A stretch of DNA of 13,431 nt from Micrococcales bacterium (GCA_003157445.1 PMJN01000050.1:1-13431), one strand, 5' to 3'. Counted from the first letter of the stretch, positions 1-7,182 are shown. The notes: generated by a model not told the origin, from the letters alone. Numbers and translations: made by a program.

Positions 1-201
1 CAGCAGGAGCAGCTGAGCGAGCAGCTGCAGGAAGCGTTGGAGTCACGGGTCGTCATCGAACAAGCCAAGGGAATCACCGCATACAAGAACGCGGTCACCA
101 TCGACCAGGCCTACCAGCTCATGCGCAGGCATGCTCGTAACAACAACGCCAGCCTGCGACTTGTCGCCGAAGCGATAGTTGCCGTGGGGCTGCAGGTCTG
201 A
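1..201 (+). CDS. ANTAR-domain response protein, C-terminal fragment (5' end outside window)
   Basis: The window opens inside this gene; only the last 66 codons are present, ending at TGA 199-201. The fragment is an ANTAR domain: a glutamine-rich helix leads into SRVVIEQAKGI, followed by a middle segment with AYQLMRRHAR and a last helix SLRLVAEAIVAVG. ANTAR domains form small three-helix bundles that bind RNA hairpins and usually act as transcription antiterminators. In actinobacteria they commonly sit at the end of GAF- or receiver-domain sensors, so the missing N-terminus is probably a sensor domain. That part is inference, because it cannot be seen here. The next gene downstream is a STAS/ATPase regulator on the same strand, about 60 nt away, so the two may be co-transcribed. 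Confidence 0.85.
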   Translation, partial: QQEQLSEQLQEALESRVVIEQAKGITAYKNAVTIDQAYQLMRRHARNNNASLRLVAEAIVAVGLQV

Positions 202-210
202 GCGAGTCCG

Positions 211-240
211 CCATCCGAACAGGTCAGTAGGTCCGGATGG
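211..240 (+). other. Inverted repeat between the ANTAR gene and the next start
   Basis: CCATCCG (211-217) and CGGATGG (234-240) can form a 7-bp stem with a 16-nt loop. The structure lies just after the ANTAR stop codon and ends 3 nt before a strong ribosome-binding site (GGAGGTG, 244-250). There is no T tract after it, so it is not a standard intrinsic terminator. It could be a weak terminator, a leader hairpin affecting translation of the next gene, or chance. Confidence 0.3.
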
Positions 241-261
241 AATGGAGGTGTAGCGTCATTA

Positions 262-1323
262 GTGCTGCGTTCCTCTGGACCTTGGTGGCGTCGGCTTCTT
301 ACCCGCGCTACTCCTGAACCTCGGTGGCTCGTGTCCTTGTCCTGGGACCACCGAATCGAGTTCGCCATGGTGCAGCAACCGAATAGTTCGCCCGACCTCT
401 CCACAGACTTCGACGATCGCGTCGTGCTTTTCCCAACCCGGCCACCAGCTGACTTACCGACCGAACTCGCAACCCCCTACGCGGCCCGGCCGACCAAGGG
501 ACTGGTCCGAACACGCGCCATACGTCAGGTAGCGATCCTCGAAGTTGCCTGCCGCCTTGGTGATGCCGTCGAGGAGCTGGACCGTGCGGTCCAGCTGGCT
601 CTGGCAGAGGGTCCCCGAGGCGTCGTCATCGACTTATCGGACGTGTTGGAGGGCACCGAGCCGGGCGCGGTGGCGGTGCTGGCCACGGCGGGGCGTCATG
701 TTCGCGACTGGCCCGGGATCCCGGTGGCCGTGGCCTGCCCGGACCCCCACGTTCGCGAGGCACTACGCGCCCAGCCGCTGGGTGAGCACCTGATCGTGAC
801 CGCCTCACTTTTCTCCGCGGTCACCGCGGTGCTGGCAACCCCCACGCTGGCCGTGCAGTGGCTGCGACTGACGGCGCACCCCACTGCGCCACGCGCGTCA
901 CGGGAGTTCGTCACTGGCACCCTGATGGGCTGGCAGCTGGGTCGGGTCATCCCCTACGCCAGCCTGGTGATCGGCGAGCTCGTGGCCAGCTCGTCAATCA
1001 ATGCCGGCACCGATATCAACCTCTCTGTGGTCTGGAACCTGGGTGCCCTGCGGCTCACGGTCCGAGATCACGGTCCTGCGCTGCCTGGTCAGCGGCCTTC
1101 GTCCCTTCACCTACACGGGCGAAGACTCACAGTCGTCGCCGGTCTTTCACGCGCGTTCGGGGTTATGCCCACCGACGACGGCGGCAAGGTCGTCTGGGCT
1201 GTGCTCGACGCACCCCGGCCAAGCCTGTCCAGCAGCCCACACCGCTCTGCGATGGAACGTCAGGAGTTACTCATACTTCACGAAGCTCGCGGTCTGGCCG
1301 AACTGCCGTTCGGTACCAGCTAA
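262..1323 (+). CDS. STAS + GHKL-type ATPase (anti-sigma-like) fusion regulator
   Basis: The protein has two recognisable modules. Residues about 85-195 resemble a STAS (anti-sigma-factor antagonist) domain, with VVIDLSDV and the following helix. Residues about 205-318 resemble the actinobacterial RsbW-like HATPase_c domain, with SREFVTGTL, VIGELV, LTVRDHG and GGKVVWAVL. Such proteins normally work in partner-switching control of sigma factors. Key positions look altered. The usual DSSG phospho-acceptor motif reads TEPG (132-135). The N-box, usually ELVTNA, reads ELVASS (239-244). The glycine-rich GRGL reads GRRL (286-289). This suggests a binding or decoy role rather than kinase activity. The start is uncertain: GTG 262 lies 11 nt after GGAGGTG, but codons 262-366 are poor in GC3, so ATG 367 (residue 36) is a realistic alternative. 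Confidence 0.72.
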   Translation: MLRSSGPWWRRLLTRATPEPRWLVSLSWDHRIEFAMVQQPNSSPDLSTDFDDRVVLFPTRPPADLPTELATPYAARPTKGLVRTRAIRQVAILEVACRLGDAVEELDRAVQLALAEGPRGVVIDLSDVLEGTEPGAVAVLATAGRHVRDWPGIPVAVACPDPHVREALRAQPLGEHLIVTASLFSAVTAVLATPTLAVQWLRLTAHPTAPRASREFVTGTLMGWQLGRVIPYASLVIGELVASSSINAGTDINLSVVWNLGALRLTVRDHGPALPGQRPSSLHLHGRRLTVVAGLSRAFGVMPTDDGGKVVWAVLDAPRPSLSSSPHRSAMERQELLILHEARGLAELPFGTS

Positions 1324-1372
1324 CTGACCCGCGACCGTAAGGGACTTTCGAACTTTCCCAGCAGAGGGACGA

Positions 1373-2317
1373 CTAAGGGCCTCGGTCAGAGAAGCGGGGA
1401 TCGGTCTCCCACCACGGCCGATCGAGTAAGGGCTCCACGGACTCTGCCGCACGTGCGTCCAGGAAGGCATCGGCGCGACGCGCATCAGCGTCGTCAGCGC
1501 GAACCCACGACACAAAGACCGCTGCCAGCAAAGGAAGGCCCACGACCTCCGCCACGGCGATCATGACGGCTCCGGCGAGCTTCTGGTCCAACCCTGCCCC
1601 GGGCCCCCACGTCCTGTTGGTGAATCCCGCAACACCCGGCGCCAGCAGTGCAGGGGCGGTCATCACCAAGATGCCCGGGATCGCATCAAGTAGCCCATCG
1701 ACGAACGCAACCAGTGCCCGCACCGGATGGGTACACCACTGCGGCAACATATCCTCACCCAGCAGGGGCAGGACGACCAGCAGACCCGTGCCCATCAGCT
1801 GGACATAGAGCACGTCACGGACCAACGTGTTGGACACCGAGGCGGTGAAGTAACTTGTGAAGAAGGCGAGGATGAGCGACCCGGCCGCCACCACCGAGCT
1901 CACCAGCGGAAACATCAGGATCCGGGGCAGGGGTCCCGCAAGCGCACGACGCAGCCGGCGAGCACCGTTCTCGCCCAATGCTTGTCCGGCCAACGTGATG
2001 GGGTCCCCGAGCGCCAGTCCCATGGGCGTCACGGCTGAGAGCACGGCCGCTTGCATCGCAGCCACCCAGAACAACGACGAGCGGTACACCGCAAGAGCAC
2101 CACAGGTGGCGTAGGCCAATGAGCCGATCCCCAGGACCAAGAACATCACGCTGGCCAGCCAGTGCCACTTCGTGCCCAGGCGTCGTGCGCGGACCATACA
2201 GAGCGCGTACAGGATGGTCAGTGCCATGGCCAGCGCGACACCGACAGGGTCGAACGTCCAGGACGTCAGCAAGGTCACGGGAGTCAGCGGAGGCAACACG
2301 ATTGCATCATCGCCCAC
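1373..2317 (-). CDS. CtaG-like (caa3 cytochrome oxidase assembly) polytopic membrane protein
   Basis: The protein has 314 residues with several hydrophobic spans, roughly at residues 24-41, 54-75, 83-103, 133-153, 166-186, 200-227 and 247-271, and a charged C-terminal tail. Order of helices and motifs such as LALGDPITLAGQALG and GTGLLVVLPLLGEDMLP fit the CtaG_Cox/caa3_CtaG family, whose members assist copper delivery to the CuB site of cytochrome c oxidase. Only two histidines are present (His52, His197). The family's usual histidine pair before the G-x-P-x-T-L motif is replaced here by WVAAMQAA (84-91), so copper handling is doubtful. The gene starts with GTG (2317-2315), has no clear Shine-Dalgarno, converges on the STAS/ATPase gene 49 nt away, and diverges from ppk2. 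Confidence is good for the family and low for copper function. Confidence 0.7.
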   Translation of the reverse strand: MGDDAIVLPPLTPVTLLTSWTFDPVGVALAMALTILYALCMVRARRLGTKWHWLASVMFLVLGIGSLAYATCGALAVYRSSLFWVAAMQAAVLSAVTPMGLALGDPITLAGQALGENGARRLRRALAGPLPRILMFPLVSSVVAAGSLILAFFTSYFTASVSNTLVRDVLYVQLMGTGLLVVLPLLGEDMLPQWCTHPVRALVAFVDGLLDAIPGILVMTAPALLAPGVAGFTNRTWGPGAGLDQKLAGAVMIAVAEVVGLPLLAAVFVSWVRADDADARRADAFLDARAAESVEPLLDRPWWETDPRFSDRGP

Positions 2318-2705
2318 ATGAGGCCAGTTTGGGGCATACGTCGCAGATTCCCACCTCAGAGCCAGCTCCGCTGGCCCGTTTTCCTGAGCCGATGGCCTAG
2401 AAGGGCTCGTACGCGCTCCGGGTGGAACTGATGGCGCCCAGCCGTGACACGACCGGCCCCTTGACCGGGCGCACCCTGTCGTCCCGACTAGGGCAACGAC
2501 TTTGCTCAGATAGCTCAGTGGTTGAGCTCAGCTGCCACACGGATCCATCTGCGCGTCCTTTGAAGCGTGCCTATCCGCGCGTCCGCGAGTAATGACCTGT
2601 CGGGGCAGCCGCTTGTGAGATGACCTTCGACCTCCGAACCACAGAACCAAGAACCTCGCCACGTCTCGGGCTTGCACAGGAAAGCGAAGGCGTCGTCGTA
2701 GTAAC
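2318..2705. other. Divergent intergenic spacer between ctaG-like gene and ppk2
   Basis: This 388-bp stretch separates two divergent genes and must hold both promoters. I see no convincing reading frame in it. It contains a terminator-like hairpin on the + strand (2361-2382) and a D-arm-like segment (2513-2527) that does not extend into a tRNA. TTGACC at 2461-2466 could be a -35 element, but no good -10 follows at 17 nt, so I do not call a promoter. Confidence 0.6.
2361..2382 (+). terminator. Terminator-like hairpin in the ctaG/ppk2 spacer
   Basis: GCCAGC (2361-2366) and GCTGGC (2370-2375) form a perfect 6-bp stem with a 3-nt loop, followed by CCG and TTTT (2379-2382). This is close to an intrinsic terminator read on the + strand, which is unusual in such GC-rich DNA. 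No + strand gene lies directly upstream, as the flanking gene is on the - strand. It might end an antisense transcript over the ctaG-like gene, read-through from the STAS/ATPase gene, or a small RNA. The stem is short. Confidence 0.35.
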
Positions 2706-3557
2706 GTGCCGATGAGTGACATAGAAACCGCATTTACCGGACTGAACTCGGAAGATGACAGGAGCTGGGCGCTGGTGAAGAAAAAGGTCTATGAGAAGGA
2801 ACTCCTACGCCTGCAGGCCGAGCTTGTCATCCTTCAGGAGTGGGTGCGGGCCGAGGGTAAGCGGGTGGTCGTGGTTTTCGAGGGGCGTGACGCCGCAGGT
2901 AAGGGCAGCACCGTCAAAAGGGTCACGCAGTACCTGAACCCGCGCGTGGCCCGTATCGCGGCTTTGCCCATTCCCACCGAACGCCAGAAGACACAGTGGT
3001 ACTTCCAGCGGTACATCGAGCACCTGCCTGCCGCCGGCGAGATTGTGCTTTTCGACCGCAGTTGGTACAACCGCGCCGGCGTCGAGTGGGTCATGAGTCT
3101 TTGCACTGCCGAGGAGCACCAGAGATTCCTGCACCAGTGCCCGATCTTCGAGCGGCTATTGGTTGAGGATGGGATCATCTTGCGTAAGTACTGGTTCTCC
3201 GTCAGCGATGGCGAGCAGGAACGCCGGTTTCGCTCCCGGGTGACGGACCCGATGCGGCAGTGGAAGCTCTCGCCAATGGACCTGGAGTCGCTGACTCGTT
3301 GGGAAGACTACTCGCGGGCCAAGGACGAGATGTTTGTCCACACCGACATTCCCGAGTCGCCTTGGCTCGTTGTGGAAAGCGATGACAAACGACGCGCCCG
3401 GATCAACATGATCGCCCACCTGCTCTCGAGCATCCCGTATGAGCAGGTGGAGCGGCCGAAGCTGAAGCTACCGAAGCGGCCCCCGCCGACCGGCTACGTC
3501 CGCACGCCGCGCAGCCTGCAGACCGAAGTGGCCGACCACGCGGCCACGATTGAGTGA
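2706..3557 (+). CDS. ppk2: Polyphosphate kinase 2, class I type
   Basis: PPK2 enzymes transfer phosphate from polyphosphate to nucleotides (class I mainly ADP to ATP or GDP to GTP) in the cytoplasm. The 283-residue protein shows the whole family core: Walker A GRDAAGKGS (60-68), NPR (78-80), WYFQRYIEHLPAAGE (98-112), Walker B and its extension FDRSWYNRAGVE (116-127), the lid region with RRF (173-175) and DPMRQWKLSPMD (181-192), and the C-terminal W-DYS-AKDEMF segment (199-210). The length is normal for a one-domain class I enzyme, and no key residue is missing. The start is either GTG 2706 or ATG 2712, two codons later. The upstream AGGAAAG and GAAGG are poorly spaced for both, so translation may be weak or use an unusual leader. 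The stop overlaps the ribosome-binding site of the antiporter gene. Confidence 0.93.
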   Translation: MPMSDIETAFTGLNSEDDRSWALVKKKVYEKELLRLQAELVILQEWVRAEGKRVVVVFEGRDAAGKGSTVKRVTQYLNPRVARIAALPIPTERQKTQWYFQRYIEHLPAAGEIVLFDRSWYNRAGVEWVMSLCTAEEHQRFLHQCPIFERLLVEDGIILRKYWFSVSDGEQERRFRSRVTDPMRQWKLSPMDLESLTRWEDYSRAKDEMFVHTDIPESPWLVVESDDKRRARINMIAHLLSSIPYEQVERPKLKLPKRPPPTGYVRTPRSLQTEVADHAATIE

Positions 3558-3569
3558 GGGTAGAGCGCT

Positions 3570-5468
3570 TTGGCCCAGGCTCCAACGCCCTCGTCGTCGG
3601 CAAACTCTGACTCTGGTAACACCGACTGGACCTGGCGTCGCGAGACACCGCTGAGCCGGTTCCTGAGCACTGAGAGCGGCAGTGCAGCGGTACTACTGGC
3701 CGCGACCGTGATGGCACTGGTCTGGGCGAACATCGCCGGCGCCTCCTATCAGCGCCTGTGGCACACCGTTCTGTCGGTTCAGATCGGTCAGTTCGGTGTG
3801 ACGATGGACCTTCTCGGCTGGGTGAACAACGCTCTGATGGCGTTCTTCTTCTTCGTCGTGGGACTTGAAGCCCGCCGCGAGTTCGACATGGGCGAGCTGC
3901 GTGAGCGACACCGCGCAATACTGCCCTTCACCGCCGGGCTCGCTGGCATGGCCATGGCAGTCCTGCTATATCTGGGGGTCAATGCCGGCCAGACCTCGGC
4001 TCGGGGCTGGGGCGTGGCCATGTCAACCGACACTGCCTTCGCGCTCGGGATGCTCGCTCTGATCGGTCCGCGGTTTCCCGAGCGACTGCGCGCCTTCCTG
4101 TTGACCGTGGTGGTCATCGACGACATCGTCGCCCTGCTGGTGATCGCCACGGCTTACTCCAGTCACATCAACGTCGCAGCACTTCTGGTGGCCACGGCCC
4201 TGTTTGTCGCAATCTTGGTGCTTAGCCGTTTGCACCTCCGCTACGGGGCCGCCTACCTGGTTGTCGGCATGGCCACCTGGGTCGCGATGTACCACTCGGG
4301 GGTCGACCCCATCGTGGTCGGCCTTGGCATGGGTCTGCTGACCTACGCCAGCCCGGCAGGGCGCGAAGACCTCGAACGCGCCACCGACAGCTTCCGGGAC
4401 TTCCGCGAGCAACCCACCCCAGAGCTCGCCCGCTCGGCCCGCGCGAGTCTGCAGCAAGCCGTCTCACCCAACGAACGGCTCCAGGACGTTTTCCACCCCT
4501 GGACCAGCTACGTCATCGTGCCGCTGTTCGCGCTGGCCAACGCGGGGATCCCCATACAGGGAGCTCTGTTAGCGCAGACATACCGGTCGCCGATCACCCT
4601 GGGCATCATCGTCGCCTACGTTCTCGGCAAGCCCCTGGGCATCCTGGCGGGATCATGGATCGTCAGCAGAGTGACCGTTGGCCGGCTGCGTCCACCGGTG
4701 GGCTGGGCGGCGGTCGCCGGCGGCGGCACCATTTCCGGTATTGGCTTCACCGTGAGCCTGCTTATCGCCACCCTGGCCTTCCACGGACGCGATCTGCAGG
4801 AAGCCAAGCTCGGCATCCTGACAGCTGCTTTGGGTGCAGCCGGGCTGACTTGGGTGCTGTTCAGAGTCACCGCCGCACTCCCACTCAGGCTGCGGGCCCG
4901 CGCGCTGCTGGGCACGGCGGAATCCATCGTGGACCTCGCTGACCCGGTGCACCCAGATCGCGACTACATCCGGGGTCCGAGCGACGCACCCATCACCCTT
5001 GTCGAGTACGCCGACTTCGAGTGCCCCTACTGTGGCCAGGCCGAGCCCATCGTGCGCGAACTGCTCGCCGACTTCGGCGACATCCGGTATGTGTGGCGCC
5101 ACCTTCCGCTGCGGGATGTGCACGCCAACGCCCAGTTCGCCGCCGAGGCCGCAGAAGCGGCCGCAGGCCAGGGTGCCTTCTGGGCAATGCACGACCTTCT
5201 GCTCGATCATCAGGGTGCACTGTCCACGCCGGACCTCATCCATTACGCCAGACAGCTCGGCCTGGACGTCGCACAGTTCACCTTTGATCTGCGCCGTCAT
5301 GCTGGCGCGGCTCGGGTCGCCCAAGACGTAGACAGTGCCGATCTCAGCGGGGTCTCGGGCACTCCAACCTTCTTCATCAACGGGCGGCGCCACCACGGCA
5401 CCTACGACATCGAAACGCTGGCCAACGCGATCCGTCTCGAGCGGGCCAAGGTTGCGCTCCCGCCGTAA
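3570..5468 (+). CDS. nhaA: Na+/H+ antiporter NhaA fused to a C-terminal DsbA-like thioredoxin domain
   Basis: Residues about 25-440 are NhaA, which exchanges Na+ for H+ across the inner membrane. FFFVVGLEARREF (92-104), STDTAFALG (152-160, Asp154 matching E. coli Asp133), VVIDDIVALLVIA (Asp184/Asp185 matching Asp163/Asp164) and LGKPLG (Lys354 matching Lys300) show that ion-binding and transport residues are intact. Residues about 455-625 are a DsbA/thioredoxin_4 domain with the CPYC redox site (485-488) and the cis-proline loop GTPT (597-600). Such fusions are known in actinobacteria. If topology follows E. coli NhaA, the thioredoxin part is cytoplasmic; this is inference. The start is TTG 3570: GAGGG (3556-3560) gives 9-nt spacing, and this site overlaps the ppk2 stop, so the two genes are probably translationally coupled. 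Confidence 0.93.
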   Translation: MAQAPTPSSSANSDSGNTDWTWRRETPLSRFLSTESGSAAVLLAATVMALVWANIAGASYQRLWHTVLSVQIGQFGVTMDLLGWVNNALMAFFFFVVGLEARREFDMGELRERHRAILPFTAGLAGMAMAVLLYLGVNAGQTSARGWGVAMSTDTAFALGMLALIGPRFPERLRAFLLTVVVIDDIVALLVIATAYSSHINVAALLVATALFVAILVLSRLHLRYGAAYLVVGMATWVAMYHSGVDPIVVGLGMGLLTYASPAGREDLERATDSFRDFREQPTPELARSARASLQQAVSPNERLQDVFHPWTSYVIVPLFALANAGIPIQGALLAQTYRSPITLGIIVAYVLGKPLGILAGSWIVSRVTVGRLRPPVGWAAVAGGGTISGIGFTVSLLIATLAFHGRDLQEAKLGILTAALGAAGLTWVLFRVTAALPLRLRARALLGTAESIVDLADPVHPDRDYIRGPSDAPITLVEYADFECPYCGQAEPIVRELLADFGDIRYVWRHLPLRDVHANAQFAAEAAEAAAGQGAFWAMHDLLLDHQGALSTPDLIHYARQLGLDVAQFTFDLRRHAGAARVAQDVDSADLSGVSGTPTFFINGRRHHGTYDIETLANAIRLERAKVALPP

Positions 5469-5571
5469 GGCTGCGGTGCTCACCGAGCCCAGCCGATACA
5501 GCCGTCTCCCCTTCACCGGCAGTGTCATCGACGACGAAGGCATTCCCTCTGCTCGCGAGCTGAGGAGAACT

Positions 5572-6476
5572 TTGACTGTTCACTGGAGCACGGCCGACAT
5601 CCCGGATCAGAAGGATCGGGTGGCGGTAGTGACAGGCTCCAACTCAGGCCTGGGCTACCAGGTCGCGTTGGCACTTGCAGTTGCCGATGCCACCGTCGTC
5701 CTGGCCTGCCGCAACATCGGCAAGGCTGAGTCGGCCGTCGCCTCGATCACGGCTTCGGTCCCGTCCGCCAATGTGAAATCCCTGCAGTTGGACCTGGCTG
5801 ACCTTGCCACGGTCGAGGTCTCTGCGGCCAACTTCAGGGGCGAGCATCACCACCTGGACCTGCTGGTCAACAATGCCGGGCTGATGGCCGTTGACAAGTC
5901 CCGTACCGTCGACGGGTTCGAGACTCAGCTCGCAGTCAACCATCTTGGTCACTTTGCCCCGATGGCACCTCTGTTGCCGGCCATGCTTACGACTCCCGGT
6001 GCCGGCATTGCTTCAATTTCGAGTTGGCGCTCCGGGGCGGGAACCTCGTCATCGACGATCTGCTCTTCGAGCGGCGCCGATACGGCCCTTGGCAGGTCTA
6101 CAACCAGAGCAAGCTCGCCAACCTGCTCTTCATCCTGGAGTTGCAGCGACGTCTCGCTGAGGCGGGTGCAGGAGCTTTCGCTGTGACGGCCCATCCGGGC
6201 GTGGCCCACACGAATCTCGGTACCCAGGGACACGGCGTCAGCAACCGGTTGAGCCGCGTCGGCCTTCCCTTCAACAGAGGATCGGCATCTGGGGCGCTGC
6301 CGCTGCTGCATGCCGCCACAGATCCCACCGTGGCGGGCGGGCAGTTCTACCGGCCTGCCTGGGGCGCTTTTGGCTACCCCGTTCTGGAGACTTCGAGCGG
6401 GCCGGCTCGAGACGGCGCCACCGCGGGCGCACTCTGGAGGGCATCGGTGGAGTTGACTGGCCTGGATCCCACCTTC
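5572..6476 (+). pseudogene. Short-chain dehydrogenase/reductase broken by a -1 frameshift
   Basis: The first part, from TTG 5572 (GAGGAG at 5562-5567 just upstream), reads as an SDR of the retinol-dehydrogenase/protochlorophyllide-reductase-like type. It has the NAD(P) motif VVTGSNSGLGYQ, the D-L-A-D segment, LVNNAGLM, NHLGHF and the SISSW strand with the catalytic serine. After about 6026 the homology jumps to another frame: RGGNLVIDDL, then YNQSKLAN with the Tyr-Lys pair, AHPGVAHTNLG, and a C-terminus ending near TGLDPTF (6476). One missing G in the run TGG|CGC (6024-6030) would restore SSWALRGGN. No stop follows the natural C-terminus; the second frame runs on to 6920. It is either a real pseudogene or a single-base sequencing error. 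It lies 103 nt after nhaA, possibly once in the same operon. Confidence 0.8.
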
Positions 6477-6504
6477 GTTCGTTGGAGGCTCTGGCTGACG
6501 AGCG

Positions 6505-6729
6505 TCAAAGCTGTTTGCTCGTGCCCTTGCGCTGCCGGGATGCGCGCAGATGTCCACCAAGAACCGTCAGGGCGAACATCGACACGAAGACCACGACCAG
6601 GACAGCAAAACCGCGACCGACACCGAAGGCCTTGGCGGCGAGGAGACCGGTATAGGCATCCTGAGTGTGAGAAGCAGATGTGGCCACGGACATCAGAGGG
6701 TTTAGCACGTTGCCATCTTGCCGCAGCAT
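6505..6729 (-). pseudogene. Possible C-terminal tail of a membrane protein (unidentified)
   Basis: On the minus strand an open frame of about 74 codons ends at TGA 6507-6505. It carries one clear hydrophobic span (GRGFAVLVVVFVSMFALTVLGG) followed by a basic tail (HLRASRQRKGTSKQL). This resembles the last helix of a transporter such as an MFS protein, but I cannot assign a family. The frame stays open upstream of ATG 6729 without recognisable homology, which fits a remnant joined to unrelated DNA. It could also be a chance frame; it overlaps the degenerate + strand extension of the SDR frame. Confidence 0.25.
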
Positions 6730-6788
6730 GCCGCGGACCGCGCATCGCCCGGGTCTGCCAAAGCACGGGCTGGCCCAACACGCCGGAG

Positions 6789-7044
6789 TCGGCCCTGCTG
6801 CGCAACACCGCCGCCGGCATCTCGACCTTGTTCGCCCTGCTGTTCGTCATGCCGATCCTGGTGCGGTTCCTGCCCACGTCCTGGTCGGATCCTGCCCACG
6901 TCCTGGTCGGACCCGATTGACAAGTACCTGCCAAACAATGCAGGGGGAGCGATCACTCACTCGCACCCGGACCCCACATTGTTGGCACCTTGGACCGGGC
7001 TAGGGCTCTTCTTCGGTTACGCAGTCATCGGGTTTCTCCTGGGG
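6789..7044 (+). pseudogene. ABC-2 type permease remnant, C-terminal part, frameshifted by a 22-bp duplication
   Basis: Frame 3 reads SALLRNTAAGISTLFALLFVMPILVRFLPTSWSD from 6789. The homology then continues in frame 1 as PTSWSDPIDKYLPNNAGGAI, PDPTLLAPWTGLGLFFGYAVIGFLLG, up to about 7044. Together this is the typical end of an actinobacterial drug-exporter-like ABC-2 permease, in which a membrane helix is followed by a KYLP-NAG loop and a last helix. The switch of frame coincides exactly with a perfect tandem duplication (6868-6911), and deletion of one copy would restore one frame. No N-terminal permease part, partner ATPase gene, start codon or normal terminal RRRDA-like tail is present, so this is an isolated decayed fragment. 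Confidence 0.7.
6868..6911 (+). repeat. Perfect 22-bp tandem duplication
   Basis: Positions 6868-6889 and 6890-6911 are identical over 22 bp; the match ends at the flanking bases on both sides. Because 22 is not a multiple of 3, the second copy shifts the reading frame and leads to TGA at 6918-6920 in the first frame. The form is that of a replication-slippage event. Confidence 0.95.
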
Positions 7045-7161
7045 TCAAACCCGGCCGTTGAGGGCCGGGAGGAAACCGTTCCGCCTGTCGGTGGAAGGCT
7101 GCGGGTTCGATCCTGTTGGGTGATAACAAGGCCGGCACTGTTTGGCAGTACCAGCAGTGAA

Positions 7162-7182
7162 CCGCGCCAGCCCATGGCGCGG
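7162..7182. other. Strong stem-loop in the decay zone
   Basis: CCGCGCCA (7162-7169) and TGGCGCGG (7175-7182) form a perfect 8-bp GC-rich stem with a 5-nt loop. There is no T tract. It lies in about 330 bp without a recognisable gene (7045-7378) and may act as a GC-rich terminator for the remnant permease, or have no role. Confidence 0.4.

Noticed and set aside
858..1340. 160-codon + frame inside the STAS/ATPase gene
   Set aside because: It is a shadow of the ATPase domain in another frame with no domain of its own.
1321..1372. Possible shared terminator between the convergent STAS/ATPase and ctaG-like genes
   Set aside because: The GGGA...TCCC arms give only four pairs and no stable stem or T tract is present.
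2513..2527. GCTC-AGTGGTT-GAGC segment resembling a tRNA D-arm preceded by TA
   Set aside because: The following bases form no anticodon stem, and no T-arm or matching acceptor 3' strand occurs within about 80 nt.
4653..5543. Long minus-strand open frame (about 296 codons) antisense to nhaA-dsbA
   Set aside because: It is opposite a gene with intact family motifs; such antisense frames are expected in high-GC DNA, and it has no recognisable domain.
5335..5571. N-terminal extension of the SDR reading frame into the end of nhaA
   Set aside because: The extension overlaps the nhaA C-terminus in another frame. GAGGAG precedes TTG 5572, where the SDR homology begins.
7103..7115. GGTTCGATCC segment resembling a tRNA T-arm
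   Set aside because: The 5-bp stem does not close (only two or three pairs) and no D-arm or anticodon arm precedes it.
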